Of a DNA stretch of 64,000 nucleotides, positions 42,141-49,636 are shown piece after piece. Under the pieces are notes generated by a model. That model was not told the DNA's origin and made no database searches. It saw nothing but the letters and a program-made list of their open reading frames with translations. The stretch comes from Micromonosporaceae bacterium KJ-029 (GTDB lineage: Bacteria > Actinomycetota > Actinomycetes > Mycobacteriales > Micromonosporaceae): the NCBI GenBank assembly GCA_005402585.1, contig BIFP01000067.1, positions 62,001 to 126,000 of the forward strand. The letters are read 5' to 3'. A program made the position numbers and the translations under genes. How positions within the stretch are numbered: position 1 is the first letter of the stretch; each line of letters starts with the position of its first letter.

Positions 42141-43210
42141 GCACCCACACGGCCCAACCGGGCCAGGACCAGCTCGACGTGAACGACCCCGGGCTGAGCC
42201 GGTTCGATATCGTCCGTGAGGGCGCCCGGCGCGACGACATCGAGATCGTCCACTACGAGCCGCAGGTCGCCCCCGGCAGCAAGGCCGAGCGCCGGCTGGT
42301 TCGTACGGTGGCGGCGTTCTTCCTGCTCACCGGCCTCGCGGCGACCGCCTTCCTGGCGATCTACATCTGGTGGCCCTGGCAGTACGAGCCGGGCCGCGGC
42401 GGCGACAAGCTCTACACCCCGCTGCTCGGTGTGACCCTCGGCGTCGCGCTGCTGGGCATCGGCTTCGGCATCCTCACCTGGGGCAAGAAGCTGCTGCCCA
42501 AGGAGGTGTCGATCCAGGACCGGCACGAGGGCGTCTCCACCGAGGACCAGAAGATCACCGGCCAGACGATGCTCTACATGGCCGACGAGCTGGGCGTGAA
42601 GCGCCGCCCGCTGCTCGGCGTGTCGCTGCTGGCCGGTCTGGTGCCGGTCGGCGCGGTCGTCGCGGCGCCGCTGGTGGGTGGCCTGATCTCCAACCCGCAC
42701 AAGAACAACCAGATGTTCACCACCGGGTTCGCCCCGCAGGACGGCCGGAAGATCCGGCTGATCCGCGAGGACGGGCGACCGATCCGTCCGGCGGACATCA
42801 GCGCCGGCGGCCAGATCACCGTCTTCCCCGGCATCGAGCACGGCGTGAGCAACCTGCACGCCGACTCACCCACCCTGCTGATCCACCTGCGGGACGCCGA
42901 CGCCGCAGAATCGCGCCGCAACAACGAGCGCGAGGGCCACGGCGACTACATGTGGGGCAACTACGCCGCCTACTCGAAGATCTGCACGCACGCCGGCTGC
43001 CCGGCGAGCCTGTACGAGCAGCAGACCAACCGCCTGCTCTGCCCGTGCCACCAGTCGCAGTTCCTGATCACCGACAACGCCAAGCCCGTCTTCGGCCCGG
43101 CCAGCCGGCGGCTCCCGCAGCTGCCGATCGAGGTGGACGCCGAGGGCTTCTTCGTGGCGAAGTCCGACTACACCGAAACCGTCGGGCCCGACTTCTGGGA
43201 GCGGCCGTGA
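42137..43210 (+). CDS. qcrA: Rieske iron-sulfur subunit of cytochrome bc1 (QcrA)
   Basis: A 357-residue Rieske protein with three N-terminal helices (VRTVAAFFLLTGLAATAFLA; GVTLGVALLGIGFGILTW; LLAGLVPVGAVVAAPLVGGL), the longer actinobacterial form. The 2Fe-2S site is CTHAGC and CPCHQSQF: ligands C283, H285, C302, H305 and disulfide C288/C304. It accepts electrons from menaquinol and passes them to QcrC. GAGG lies 7 nt before the ATG; its stop overlaps qcrB by 4 bp. Confidence 0.93.
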   Translation: MSTHTAQPGQDQLDVNDPGLSRFDIVREGARRDDIEIVHYEPQVAPGSKAERRLVRTVAAFFLLTGLAATAFLAIYIWWPWQYEPGRGGDKLYTPLLGVTLGVALLGIGFGILTWGKKLLPKEVSIQDRHEGVSTEDQKITGQTMLYMADELGVKRRPLLGVSLLAGLVPVGAVVAAPLVGGLISNPHKNNQMFTTGFAPQDGRKIRLIREDGRPIRPADISAGGQITVFPGIEHGVSNLHADSPTLLIHLRDADAAESRRNNEREGHGDYMWGNYAAYSKICTHAGCPASLYEQQTNRLLCPCHQSQFLITDNAKPVFGPASRRLPQLPIEVDAEGFFVAKSDYTETVGPDFWERP

Positions 43211-44832
43211 AGCGGCGAAAGTTTGACATGGCAGCCGTGCCGGGCAACACCGCCCGGGCGGTCGACGAGCGCTTCCAGGCGGCGACCCCCCTGCGCAAGC
43301 TGCTGAACAAGGTCTTCCCCGACCACTGGTCGTTCCTGCTCGGCGAGATCGCGCTCTTCTCGTTCATCGTCCTGCTGCTGACCGGTGTCTTCCTGACCTT
43401 CTTCTTCGAGCCGTCGATGACCGAGGTCATCTACAACGGCAGCTACGCCCCGCTGCGGGGCACGCCGATGTCGGCCGCGTACGCCTCCAGCCTGGACATC
43501 TCGTTCGACGTCCGGGGCGGCCTGATCATGCGGCAGATGCACCACTGGGCAGCCCTGCTGTTCATGGCCGCGATCGTGGTGCACATGCTCCGGATCTTCT
43601 TCACCGGCGCGTTCCGCAAGCCGCGCGAGACCAACTGGATCATCGGCTCGCTGCTGTTCTGGGTCGGCTTTCTGGCCGGCTTCACCGGCTACTCGCTGCC
43701 CGACGACGGCCTGTCCGGCACCGGTCTGCGGATCGCCTCGGCGATCATGCTGTCCATCCCGGTGATCGGCTCCTGGCTGACCTCCTCGATCTTCGGCGGT
43801 GAGTTCCCCGGCACGATCATCATCAGCCGGTTCTTCATCGCCCACGTGCTGCTCATCCCGGCCCTGCTGGTCGCGCTGATCAGCGTCCACCTGGGGCTGG
43901 TCTTCAAGCAGAAGCACACCCAGTGGCCGGGCCCGGGCCGGACCAACGACAACGTGGTCGGCGAGCGGATGTTCCCCCGCTACGCGATCAAGCAGGGCGG
44001 CTTCTTCATGGTCGTCTTCGGCGTGATCGCGCTGATGGGCGGCCTGTTCCAGATCAACCCGATCTGGCTGTTCGGCCCGTACGAGGCGTGGGTGGTCTCG
44101 GCCGCCAGCCAGCCCGACTGGTACGTCATGTTCCTCGACGGTTCGACCCGTCTCATGCCGGACTGGCAGATCGACATCCCGATCGGCGACGGGTACGTCA
44201 TCCCGCCGTTGTTCTGGCCGACAGTGGTGCTACCCGGCATCCTGGTCGGGCTGTCCACGCTCTATCCGTTCCTGGAAGCCCGCTACCTCAAGGACTACCG
44301 GAGCCACAACCTGCTCCAGCGTCCCCGCGACGTGCCGTTCCGTAGCGGCCTGGGCGCCATGGCCGTCACGTTCTACGTGATCCTGACCCTCTCCGGGGCG
44401 AACGACGTCATCGCCGACAAGTTCCACATCAGCCTGAACGCGATGACCTGGGCCGGCCGGGTCGGCCTGCTGATCCTCCCGCCGCTGGCGTACTACGTCA
44501 CCTACCGGATCTGCCTCGGTCTGCAGCAGCACGACCGGGAGGTGCTCGCCCACGGCGTGGAGACCGGCATCATCCGGCGGCTGCCGGACGGCCGGTTCGT
44601 CGAGGTGCACCAGCCGCTCGGCGTGCCGGACGAGCACGGACACGGCGAGCTGCCGTACGCCGGCTGGGTGGTGCCGAAGAAGATGAACCGGCTCGGGGCC
44701 CTCGGCCCGGCCATCCGGGGCTTCTTCTACCCGATCGAGAAGCCGGCCGAGGCGCCGGTCTCGCCGGGGCACCCGCCGGTCGAGCCCCGCCCGGAGCGGG
44801 AGGAGATCGGCAGCGGGGAGACCCGCCGCTGA
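43207..44832 (+). CDS. qcrB: cytochrome b subunit of cytochrome bc1 (QcrB)
   Basis: A 541-residue cytochrome b. The N-terminal helices carry the heme ligands in MRQMHHWAALLFMAAIVVHM and FFIAHVLLIPALLVALISVH; the Qo region includes GYSLPDDGLSGTG and, in place of the usual PEWY, QPDWYVMFLDGSTRLMPDW, as in actinobacteria. The C-terminal extension (EVHQPLGVPDEHGHGELPYA) is also actinobacterial. This is the target of Q203-type inhibitors in mycobacteria. GTG 43207 overlaps the qcrA stop (GTGA). Terminator follows. Confidence 0.93.
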   Translation: MKRRKFDMAAVPGNTARAVDERFQAATPLRKLLNKVFPDHWSFLLGEIALFSFIVLLLTGVFLTFFFEPSMTEVIYNGSYAPLRGTPMSAAYASSLDISFDVRGGLIMRQMHHWAALLFMAAIVVHMLRIFFTGAFRKPRETNWIIGSLLFWVGFLAGFTGYSLPDDGLSGTGLRIASAIMLSIPVIGSWLTSSIFGGEFPGTIIISRFFIAHVLLIPALLVALISVHLGLVFKQKHTQWPGPGRTNDNVVGERMFPRYAIKQGGFFMVVFGVIALMGGLFQINPIWLFGPYEAWVVSAASQPDWYVMFLDGSTRLMPDWQIDIPIGDGYVIPPLFWPTVVLPGILVGLSTLYPFLEARYLKDYRSHNLLQRPRDVPFRSGLGAMAVTFYVILTLSGANDVIADKFHISLNAMTWAGRVGLLILPPLAYYVTYRICLGLQQHDREVLAHGVETGIIRRLPDGRFVEVHQPLGVPDEHGHGELPYAGWVVPKKMNRLGALGPAIRGFFYPIEKPAEAPVSPGHPPVEPRPEREEIGSGETRR

Positions 44833-44849
44833 GGTCCGTCACAGCGTGA

Positions 44850-44885
44850 CGTGGCGCCCGCCGGAGTCGTCCGGCGGGCGCCACG
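44850..44885 (+). terminator. terminator of the ctaE-qcr operon
   Basis: A 16-bp stem CGTGGCGCCCGCCGGA with a GTCG loop and exact complement, followed by CCCTTTT; a classic intrinsic terminator 17 bp after qcrB. Confidence 0.85.
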
Positions 44886-44941
44886 CCCTTTTCCGGCCTT
44901 CCGGCCCCTCGCCGGAGCTTCCCACCCGTCATCGGATCGTA

Positions 44942-44965
44942 GGAATAACCCCGGCCAGCCGGGTA
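44942..44965 (+). promoter_or_regulatory. candidate stress-sigma promoter of the DUF4142 gene
   Basis: GGAATAAC (44942) and GGGTAT (44960) lie at promoter-like spacing 35 nt before the start codon. GGGTAT resembles the -10 of SigB/SigF-type stress sigma factors; the -35 match is weak. Confidence 0.3.
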
Positions 44966-44999
44966 TCCGTGCGGTCCAACGTCTCAACGGGGAGGAAGC

Positions 45000-45719
45000 A
45001 TGTTGGGTATCAAACGCCTCGGCCTGGTGGCCGCGCTGGTGCTGGTGGGCCTCGCGCCCGCAGCGGCGGCCCAGGCGGCGGCGCAGCCGTCGGAGTCGCC
45101 GTCCGCGCAGCCGTCGGAGCAGGACACCCAGTACCTGCAGGCGCTCCACCAGGTCAACCTGTACGAGATCGCGGCCGGTGAGCTGGCCCAGAAGAAGGGC
45201 CAGAACACGCAGGTCAAGGACCTGGCGCAGCGGTTCGTCACGGACCATACCGAGCTGGACAACTCGGTGAAGAGCCTGGCCAGCCAGCTGAACGTCCAGT
45301 TGCCGAACGAGCCCACCGCCGATCAGCGGGCGGCTCTCGACCAGCTGAACAACGCCAGCGGTGAGGAGTTCGACCGGCTCTGGGTGACCCAGGGGCTGAC
45401 CGGCCACCTCCAGGCCATCCAGGCGACCCAGACGGAGATCTCGCAGGGCACTGACACGCAGGTGATCCAGCTGGCGCAGACCGCGCTGCCAATGCTGCAG
45501 GCGCACTACGACGCCCTGGTGCAGCTGGCCGAGCAGCTGGGTATCCCGGTGCCGCAGGCCAGCGCGAGCGGCACGCCCAGCCCGGGTGGCACCGCCCCCG
45601 CTCCGGGTGGCACCACGCCGGCTCCGGGCGTCACCGAGGAGACTCCTGGCGGCACCACCACCGAGTCCCCGGCTCCGGGTAGCACCAGCACCGAGGTTCC
45701 GGCGCCGCAGCAGAGCTGA
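45000..45719 (+). CDS. DUF4142 secreted/periplasmic-type protein
   Basis: A 239-residue exported protein: MLGIKRLGLVAALVLVGLAP signal peptide with AAAAQA cleavage region; a helical DUF4142 domain ~40-185 (DTQYLQALHQVNLYEIAAGE, AQRFVTDHTELDNSVKSLAS, LPMLQAHYDALVQLAEQLGI) resembling ferritin-like four-helix bundles but without metal ligands I can identify; then a Pro/Gly/Thr tail (GGTAPAPGGTTPAPG). Often linked to osmotic or envelope stress, by association only. GGGGAGG precedes the ATG. Confidence 0.87.
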   Translation: MLGIKRLGLVAALVLVGLAPAAAAQAAAQPSESPSAQPSEQDTQYLQALHQVNLYEIAAGELAQKKGQNTQVKDLAQRFVTDHTELDNSVKSLASQLNVQLPNEPTADQRAALDQLNNASGEEFDRLWVTQGLTGHLQAIQATQTEISQGTDTQVIQLAQTALPMLQAHYDALVQLAEQLGIPVPQASASGTPSPGGTAPAPGGTTPAPGVTEETPGGTTTESPAPGSTSTEVPAPQQS

Positions 45720-45733
45720 TCCAGTGGTACGAG

Positions 45734-45767
45734 GCGAACCGGCCCACCTTCGGGTGGGCCGGTTCGC
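45734..45767 (+). terminator. terminator after the DUF4142 gene
   Basis: A 15-bp stem GCGAACCGGCCCACC with a stable TTCG loop and exact complement, 14 bp past the stop. Confidence 0.85.
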
Positions 45768-45774
45768 GTGGCTC

Positions 45775-45937
45775 AGAGCGACCGGCAATAGGGCGGTGGA
45801 GGCGAGGCGGGTCCTGGCCGAGGGTGGCAAGGCGGAGGAGGAGGCCATGCCGGTGTTGCATGGCCGACGACGACAACGCCGCCAGCCGAAGTGCCAGGGC
45901 GCGCCGCAGCCCCGCCAGTCCTATTGCCGGTCGCTCT
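45775..45937. mobile_element. 163-bp element with perfect 18-bp terminal inverted repeats (MITE-like candidate)
   Basis: AGAGCGACCGGCAATAGG at 45775-45792 is the exact inverse complement of CCTATTGCCGGTCGCTCT at 45920-45937. The inner part (GGAGGAGGAGGCCATGCCGG, TGGCCGACGACGACAACGCC) is partly self-complementary and encodes no convincing protein. The right end overlaps the stop codon of the Lrp-like gene by one base. No target duplication is obvious. It could be a non-autonomous transposon relic or a large structured terminator. Confidence 0.5.
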
Positions 45938-46224
45938 CAGTCGGCGTTGGCCAGCCCGATTGCGAAGGCCCCCTCCAGGTCGTGCCGGGAGTACGCGCGG
46001 AACGCGATGTGCGACTCGGTGTTGAGCACCCCCGGAACCTTCGAGATGCTGCCCGCGATCACCTGCGCGATCTCGTCGAACTCGCGGACCCGGACCATGG
46101 CGATCAGGTCGACGTGCCCGGCCACCGAGTAGACCTCGCTGACCCCGGGCAGGTTGGCCAGGGTCTCGGCCACCTCGGGAATCGAGTCGGTGGCGCAGTC
46201 GATCAGGACGATCGCGGTGATCAC
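45937..46224 (-). CDS. stand-alone Lrp/AsnC ligand-binding (RAM) domain protein
   Basis: A 95-residue protein consisting only of the RAM effector domain of Lrp/AsnC regulators: MITAIVLIDCATDSIPEVAE, GVSEVYSVAGHVDLIAMVRV, GVLNTESHIAFRAYSRHDLE. There is no helix-turn-helix. Such SraA-type proteins form octamers and bind amino acids; they may modulate full-length Lrp proteins. GTG 46224 with GGAGAA 7 nt upstream. Its stop abuts the inverted-repeat element. Confidence 0.87.
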   Translation of the reverse strand: MITAIVLIDCATDSIPEVAETLANLPGVSEVYSVAGHVDLIAMVRVREFDEIAQVIAGSISKVPGVLNTESHIAFRAYSRHDLEGAFAIGLANAD

Positions 46225-46270
46225 GGTGCGGTTCTCCGTTCGTCGGCGTCGCAGCCCACTCTAGTTGGGT

Positions 46271-47125
46271 TCAGGCCGCCGGGACGGTGAGGTCGGCGCC
46301 GGCACGGATCACGTCGTGCAGGCGTTCGTCGACGCCGACCGTGGCGCCGGGCCAGAGCACGCTGCGGGTGACCTCCCCACGCACCGTGGCTCCCGCGCCG
46401 ACCACCGACCGGTGGCAGCGGCCGGTGACGGTGGCGTCCGGGTCGACCAGACACCCGTCGCCGGCGGCGTGCAGGTTCGCGGCGAGGTAGTCCGTCGGGG
46501 TGCCGGTGTCGTAGAAGGTGCCCCGGTAGGGGACCACGGTCAGCCGGCCGTCGGCCTCGGCCGGGCGCCAGAGCGCCCGGACCAGGTCGCCGAAGACCGC
46601 CGGCAGGTCGCGGACCAGCCGCCAGGGCAGCAGGGAGAAACCGGTGAAGACGTGCCCGTCGAAGGTGCCCGGTGCCGTCGGGTCGGGCGCGGGCTGGCCG
46701 AGCAGGCGTACCGAGTCGCCGTCCCAGTCGTCCAGCAGGGCGGCGATGTCCGGCCCGGGCGGCGCCGCCGGGTCGGCGAGGTACGCGTCGGCGTTGCCGA
46801 CCAGCACACCGCGCCCGGCGATCCAGTCCCGGAGCTTCCCCACCCCACCCGCGGTGCCGAGCGGGCTGCCCGGCTCCACCGAGAGGTGGGCCCGCGAACC
46901 GACCCGGTCGACGATCTGGTCGCCGAGGTAGCAGGCGTTGACGGCGACCGACGCCGGCCCGGTCAGGCCGAGCCCGGCGAGCCGGGCCAGCGCCCGGTCG
47001 AGCAGTGGCACGTTGCCCACCGGGCAGAGCGCCTTGGGCAGCCGCTCGGTCAGCGGGCGCAGCCGGGTGCCCTCGCCGGCGGCGAGCACCACCGCGCAGA
47101 TCCCGGCGCCGGCCGGCCCGGTCAC
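46271..47125 (-). CDS. sugar-phosphate nucleotidyltransferase (mannose-1-phosphate guanylyltransferase-like)
   Basis: A 284-residue NTP-transferase. AVVLAAGEGTRLRPLTERLP is the nucleotide-binding signature, KALCPVGNVPLLDRAL follows, GTAGGVGKL and LVGNADAYL carry the metal-binding region, and the C-terminal ~50 residues form a short left-handed beta-helix (VDPDATVTGRCHRSVVGAGA). The sugar and base cannot be fixed; GDP-mannose is the common outcome in actinobacteria. GTG 47125 overlaps the Nudix gene stop by 4 bp. Confidence 0.85.
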   Translation of the reverse strand: MTGPAGAGICAVVLAAGEGTRLRPLTERLPKALCPVGNVPLLDRALARLAGLGLTGPASVAVNACYLGDQIVDRVGSRAHLSVEPGSPLGTAGGVGKLRDWIAGRGVLVGNADAYLADPAAPPGPDIAALLDDWDGDSVRLLGQPAPDPTAPGTFDGHVFTGFSLLPWRLVRDLPAVFGDLVRALWRPAEADGRLTVVPYRGTFYDTGTPTDYLAANLHAAGDGCLVDPDATVTGRCHRSVVGAGATVRGEVTRSVLWPGATVGVDERLHDVIRAGADLTVPAA

Positions 47126-47664
47126 GGCGTGGTGTCGGGCAGCGGCGGCGGGAACTTCCCGGCGAGCGGGCCGATGTCGTAGTAGGCGAGCAGGCGGGCC
47201 GTGGGCCAGGTCAGCTTCGGCAGGTCGTCCAGCGGGTGCCAGGCGGCCTCGAAGACCTCCGCCCCGTCGACGGTCAGCGGGGTGCTCGACGCGGGCACCT
47301 CGGCGGTGAACACCACGTCCACCCACCCCTTGGCGTGTACGACCGCGTTCGGCACCGCCGGGCTCAGCCGGGCGGGGGAGAGCCGGACCCCGGTCTCCTC
47401 GTGCAGCTCCCGGGCCGCGCCCACCGCCGGGTTCTCGCCGCGTTGCAGCAGCCCGGCAGGGAGCGTCCACCCCCGACCCGGGGGCTGCCGCAGCAGCAGC
47501 AGCCGGCCCGCGCCCTCGGCCTCGCTGTCGCGGACCAGGGTGACGGCGCCGACGATGTACTTCGGCACGGCCAGTCGCACCAGCCGGCGCCGCACCGGTA
47601 GCGGCAACCGATAGAAGACCTGGTACGCGACGGCGCGGCCGGTGCGGCGTGAGCGGGGGATCAT
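47122..47664 (-). CDS. Nudix hydrolase
   Basis: A 180-residue protein with a complete Nudix box G-x5-E-x7-REUxEE-x-G in GLLQRGENPAVGAARELHEE followed by TG, supplying the Mg-binding glutamates. A basic N-terminal stretch (RRRLVRLAVPKYIVGAVTLV) precedes the fold. It cleaves nucleoside diphosphate-X compounds; the substrate is unknown. Translationally coupled to the nucleotidyltransferase gene, which hints at control of a sugar nucleotide pool. Confidence 0.87.
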   Translation of the reverse strand: MIPRSRRTGRAVAYQVFYRLPLPVRRRLVRLAVPKYIVGAVTLVRDSEAEGAGRLLLLRQPPGRGWTLPAGLLQRGENPAVGAARELHEETGVRLSPARLSPAVPNAVVHAKGWVDVVFTAEVPASSTPLTVDGAEVFEAAWHPLDDLPKLTWPTARLLAYYDIGPLAGKFPPPLPDTTP

Positions 47665-47715
47665 GGGTCCAGGCTAGTGGCCGGGAGGCGTGCTCGCGCC
47701 CCGGGACCACAGAGG

Positions 47716-49515
47716 TCACTGGCGGTGGTCGACCAGGTCGATGAGCTGTCGCACCACGGCATCCGGTTCGATCGCCCGGTCGAAGACCGCGACCAGCAGC
47801 GTCTCCAGGTCGGGGTAGCCGAGTTCCTCCGACAACCGCAACAGCGGCAGGTCGCTGGCCAGGCCCCGGTTGTGCTGCCGCAGGGCCAGCCCGATGGTGG
47901 CCCGGCCCAGCCGGACCTTGTCGCTGATCGAGATGCCGGGCTCGCTGTGGTCGGCGAACCACCTGTTGATCTGCATCTGCGCGTGCGGCGACTTGACGAA
48001 ACCCAGCCACTCGCGGCGCGGACCGCGCGGAGCGACCTCGGCGTCGAGGCCGCTCTCCTCGTCGGTCTCGGTGAAGATCTCGACCACGTCGCCCTCCTCC
48101 AGCTCGGAGGAGAGCGGGACCAGCCGGCCGTTGATCTGCGCGGCGAGGCACCGGTCGCCCCGGTCGGTGCCCAGCTCGTACGCCAGGTCGACCGGTGTGG
48201 CCCCGGCCGGCAGGACGATCTGCCGGCCCTCGGCGACCACCTGGATCTGCGTTTCGGCCAGGTCGCAGCGCAGCGACTGGAGGAACTGCGCCGGGTCGGC
48301 GGCGTCCTGTTCCCAGTCGAGCACCCGGCGCAGCCAGTCGAGCTGCTCGGAGCGGGTCGCGGCGGTCCCGCCGGAGCGCGGGAAGCGGAAGTCGGCGGCC
48401 ACGCCGTACTCGGCCGAGCGGTGCATCTCCTCGGTGCGGATCAGCACCTCCACGGTACGGTTCTTCGGGCCGCAGACGCTGGTGTGCAGGGACCGGTAGA
48501 GGTTGTTCTTCGGCGAGGCGATGAAGTCCTTGAACCGGCCGGGGATGGGCCGCCACAGGCCGTGGATCACGCCGAGCGCCGCGTAACAGTCGGTGGCCGG
48601 GCCGTCCACCACGATGGTGATGCGGGGCAGGTCGTACGGGACGGTGTGGCCGCCGGCGACGGTGTCCTTCCAGATCGAGTAGAGGTGCCGGGCGCGGGGA
48701 GCCACCACGGCGTCGACCCGGCCCCGGCGCAGCCCCACCCTGGCCTGGGCCACCACGTCGGCGAGGAAGCTGTCCCAGCCGGGGCGGTCGTGTACGTGCC
48801 GGGCGATCCGGGCGTGCTCGTCCGGCTCCAGGTGCAGCAGCACCACGTCGTCCAGTTCCCGCTTGAGCGTCTGGATGCCCAGCCGGTCGCAGAGCGGTAC
48901 CAGCACCTCCTGGGTCTTGCGGGCGATCCGCTCCCGCGAGGCAGCCGAGCGTACGCCCAGGGTACGCATGTTGTGCAGCCGGTCGGCGAGCTTGATGATC
49001 AGCACCCGGACGTCCTTGCCGGCCGCGATGATCATCTTGCGGATGGTCTCCGCCTCGGCGGCCTTTCCGTAGAACGCCTTGTCGAACTTGGTCACCCCGT
49101 CGACCAGGTGGGCCACCTCGTGGCCGAAGTCCTCGGCCAGCGCCTGCAGCGTGTAGCGGGTGTCCTCCACCGTGTCGTGCAGCAGGGCCGCCACCAGGGT
49201 GGTGGTGTCCATGCCCAGCTCGGCACAGATCTCGGCGACCGCGAGCGGGTGGGTGATGAACGGTTCGCCGCTCTTGCGGAACTGGCCGCGGTGCATGTTC
49301 TCCGCGATGGTGTACGCCCGGCGCAGCACCGCGGGATCGGCGCCGGTGTGGATGCCACGGTGGGTCCGGACCAGTTGGCCGACCGGTTCGGTATCGGCGG
49401 TGGGCCAGGTCAGCAGCGACCGGAGCCGGCGGGCCAGCGGCAGCTCGCCCGGCTGTGTCGGGAGCGCGCCCCCCAGGGCGCCGCCGTGGCCGGCGTCGAC
49501 GTCCACCTGGGACAC
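47716..49515 (-). CDS. short RelA/SpoT-family (p)ppGpp synthetase/hydrolase homologue
   Basis: A 599-residue Rel-type protein. The HD hydrolase domain (~60-215) keeps FITHPLAVAEI and LLHDTVEDT (H113, D114). The synthetase domain (~250-400) has RFKDFIASPKNNLYRSLHT (RxKD type) and VEVLIRTEEMHRSAEYGVAA with the catalytic Glu, but the usual YDLxGxR strand reads YDLPRITIVV. A TGS domain (~430-490, LPAGATPVDLAYELGTDRGD) follows. Helical and ACT/RRM regulatory domains of full-length Rel (~750-850 aa) are missing; only ~90 residues remain after TGS. GTG 49515 has GGGGGTGAGG upstream. Hydrolase activity likely, synthesis uncertain. Confidence 0.87.
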   Translation of the reverse strand: MSQVDVDAGHGGALGGALPTQPGELPLARRLRSLLTWPTADTEPVGQLVRTHRGIHTGADPAVLRRAYTIAENMHRGQFRKSGEPFITHPLAVAEICAELGMDTTTLVAALLHDTVEDTRYTLQALAEDFGHEVAHLVDGVTKFDKAFYGKAAEAETIRKMIIAAGKDVRVLIIKLADRLHNMRTLGVRSAASRERIARKTQEVLVPLCDRLGIQTLKRELDDVVLLHLEPDEHARIARHVHDRPGWDSFLADVVAQARVGLRRGRVDAVVAPRARHLYSIWKDTVAGGHTVPYDLPRITIVVDGPATDCYAALGVIHGLWRPIPGRFKDFIASPKNNLYRSLHTSVCGPKNRTVEVLIRTEEMHRSAEYGVAADFRFPRSGGTAATRSEQLDWLRRVLDWEQDAADPAQFLQSLRCDLAETQIQVVAEGRQIVLPAGATPVDLAYELGTDRGDRCLAAQINGRLVPLSSELEEGDVVEIFTETDEESGLDAEVAPRGPRREWLGFVKSPHAQMQINRWFADHSEPGISISDKVRLGRATIGLALRQHNRGLASDLPLLRLSEELGYPDLETLLVAVFDRAIEPDAVVRQLIDLVDHRQ

Positions 49516-49636
49516 CCCCTCACCCCCGCTCCGTGACCGCCGGATTTCCGGCAACCGGGAGCAGACCCTCGAAACGGGCAGGACTGCACTTCCTTAACAG
49601 ACTAAGTGAGCCGACGTAGTCCGATCGGACACTTGC

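Noticed and set aside
44727..45848. 373-codon minus-strand frame over the DUF4142 gene
   Set aside because: Opposite a gene with signal peptide, domain and terminator; no recognisable protein content.
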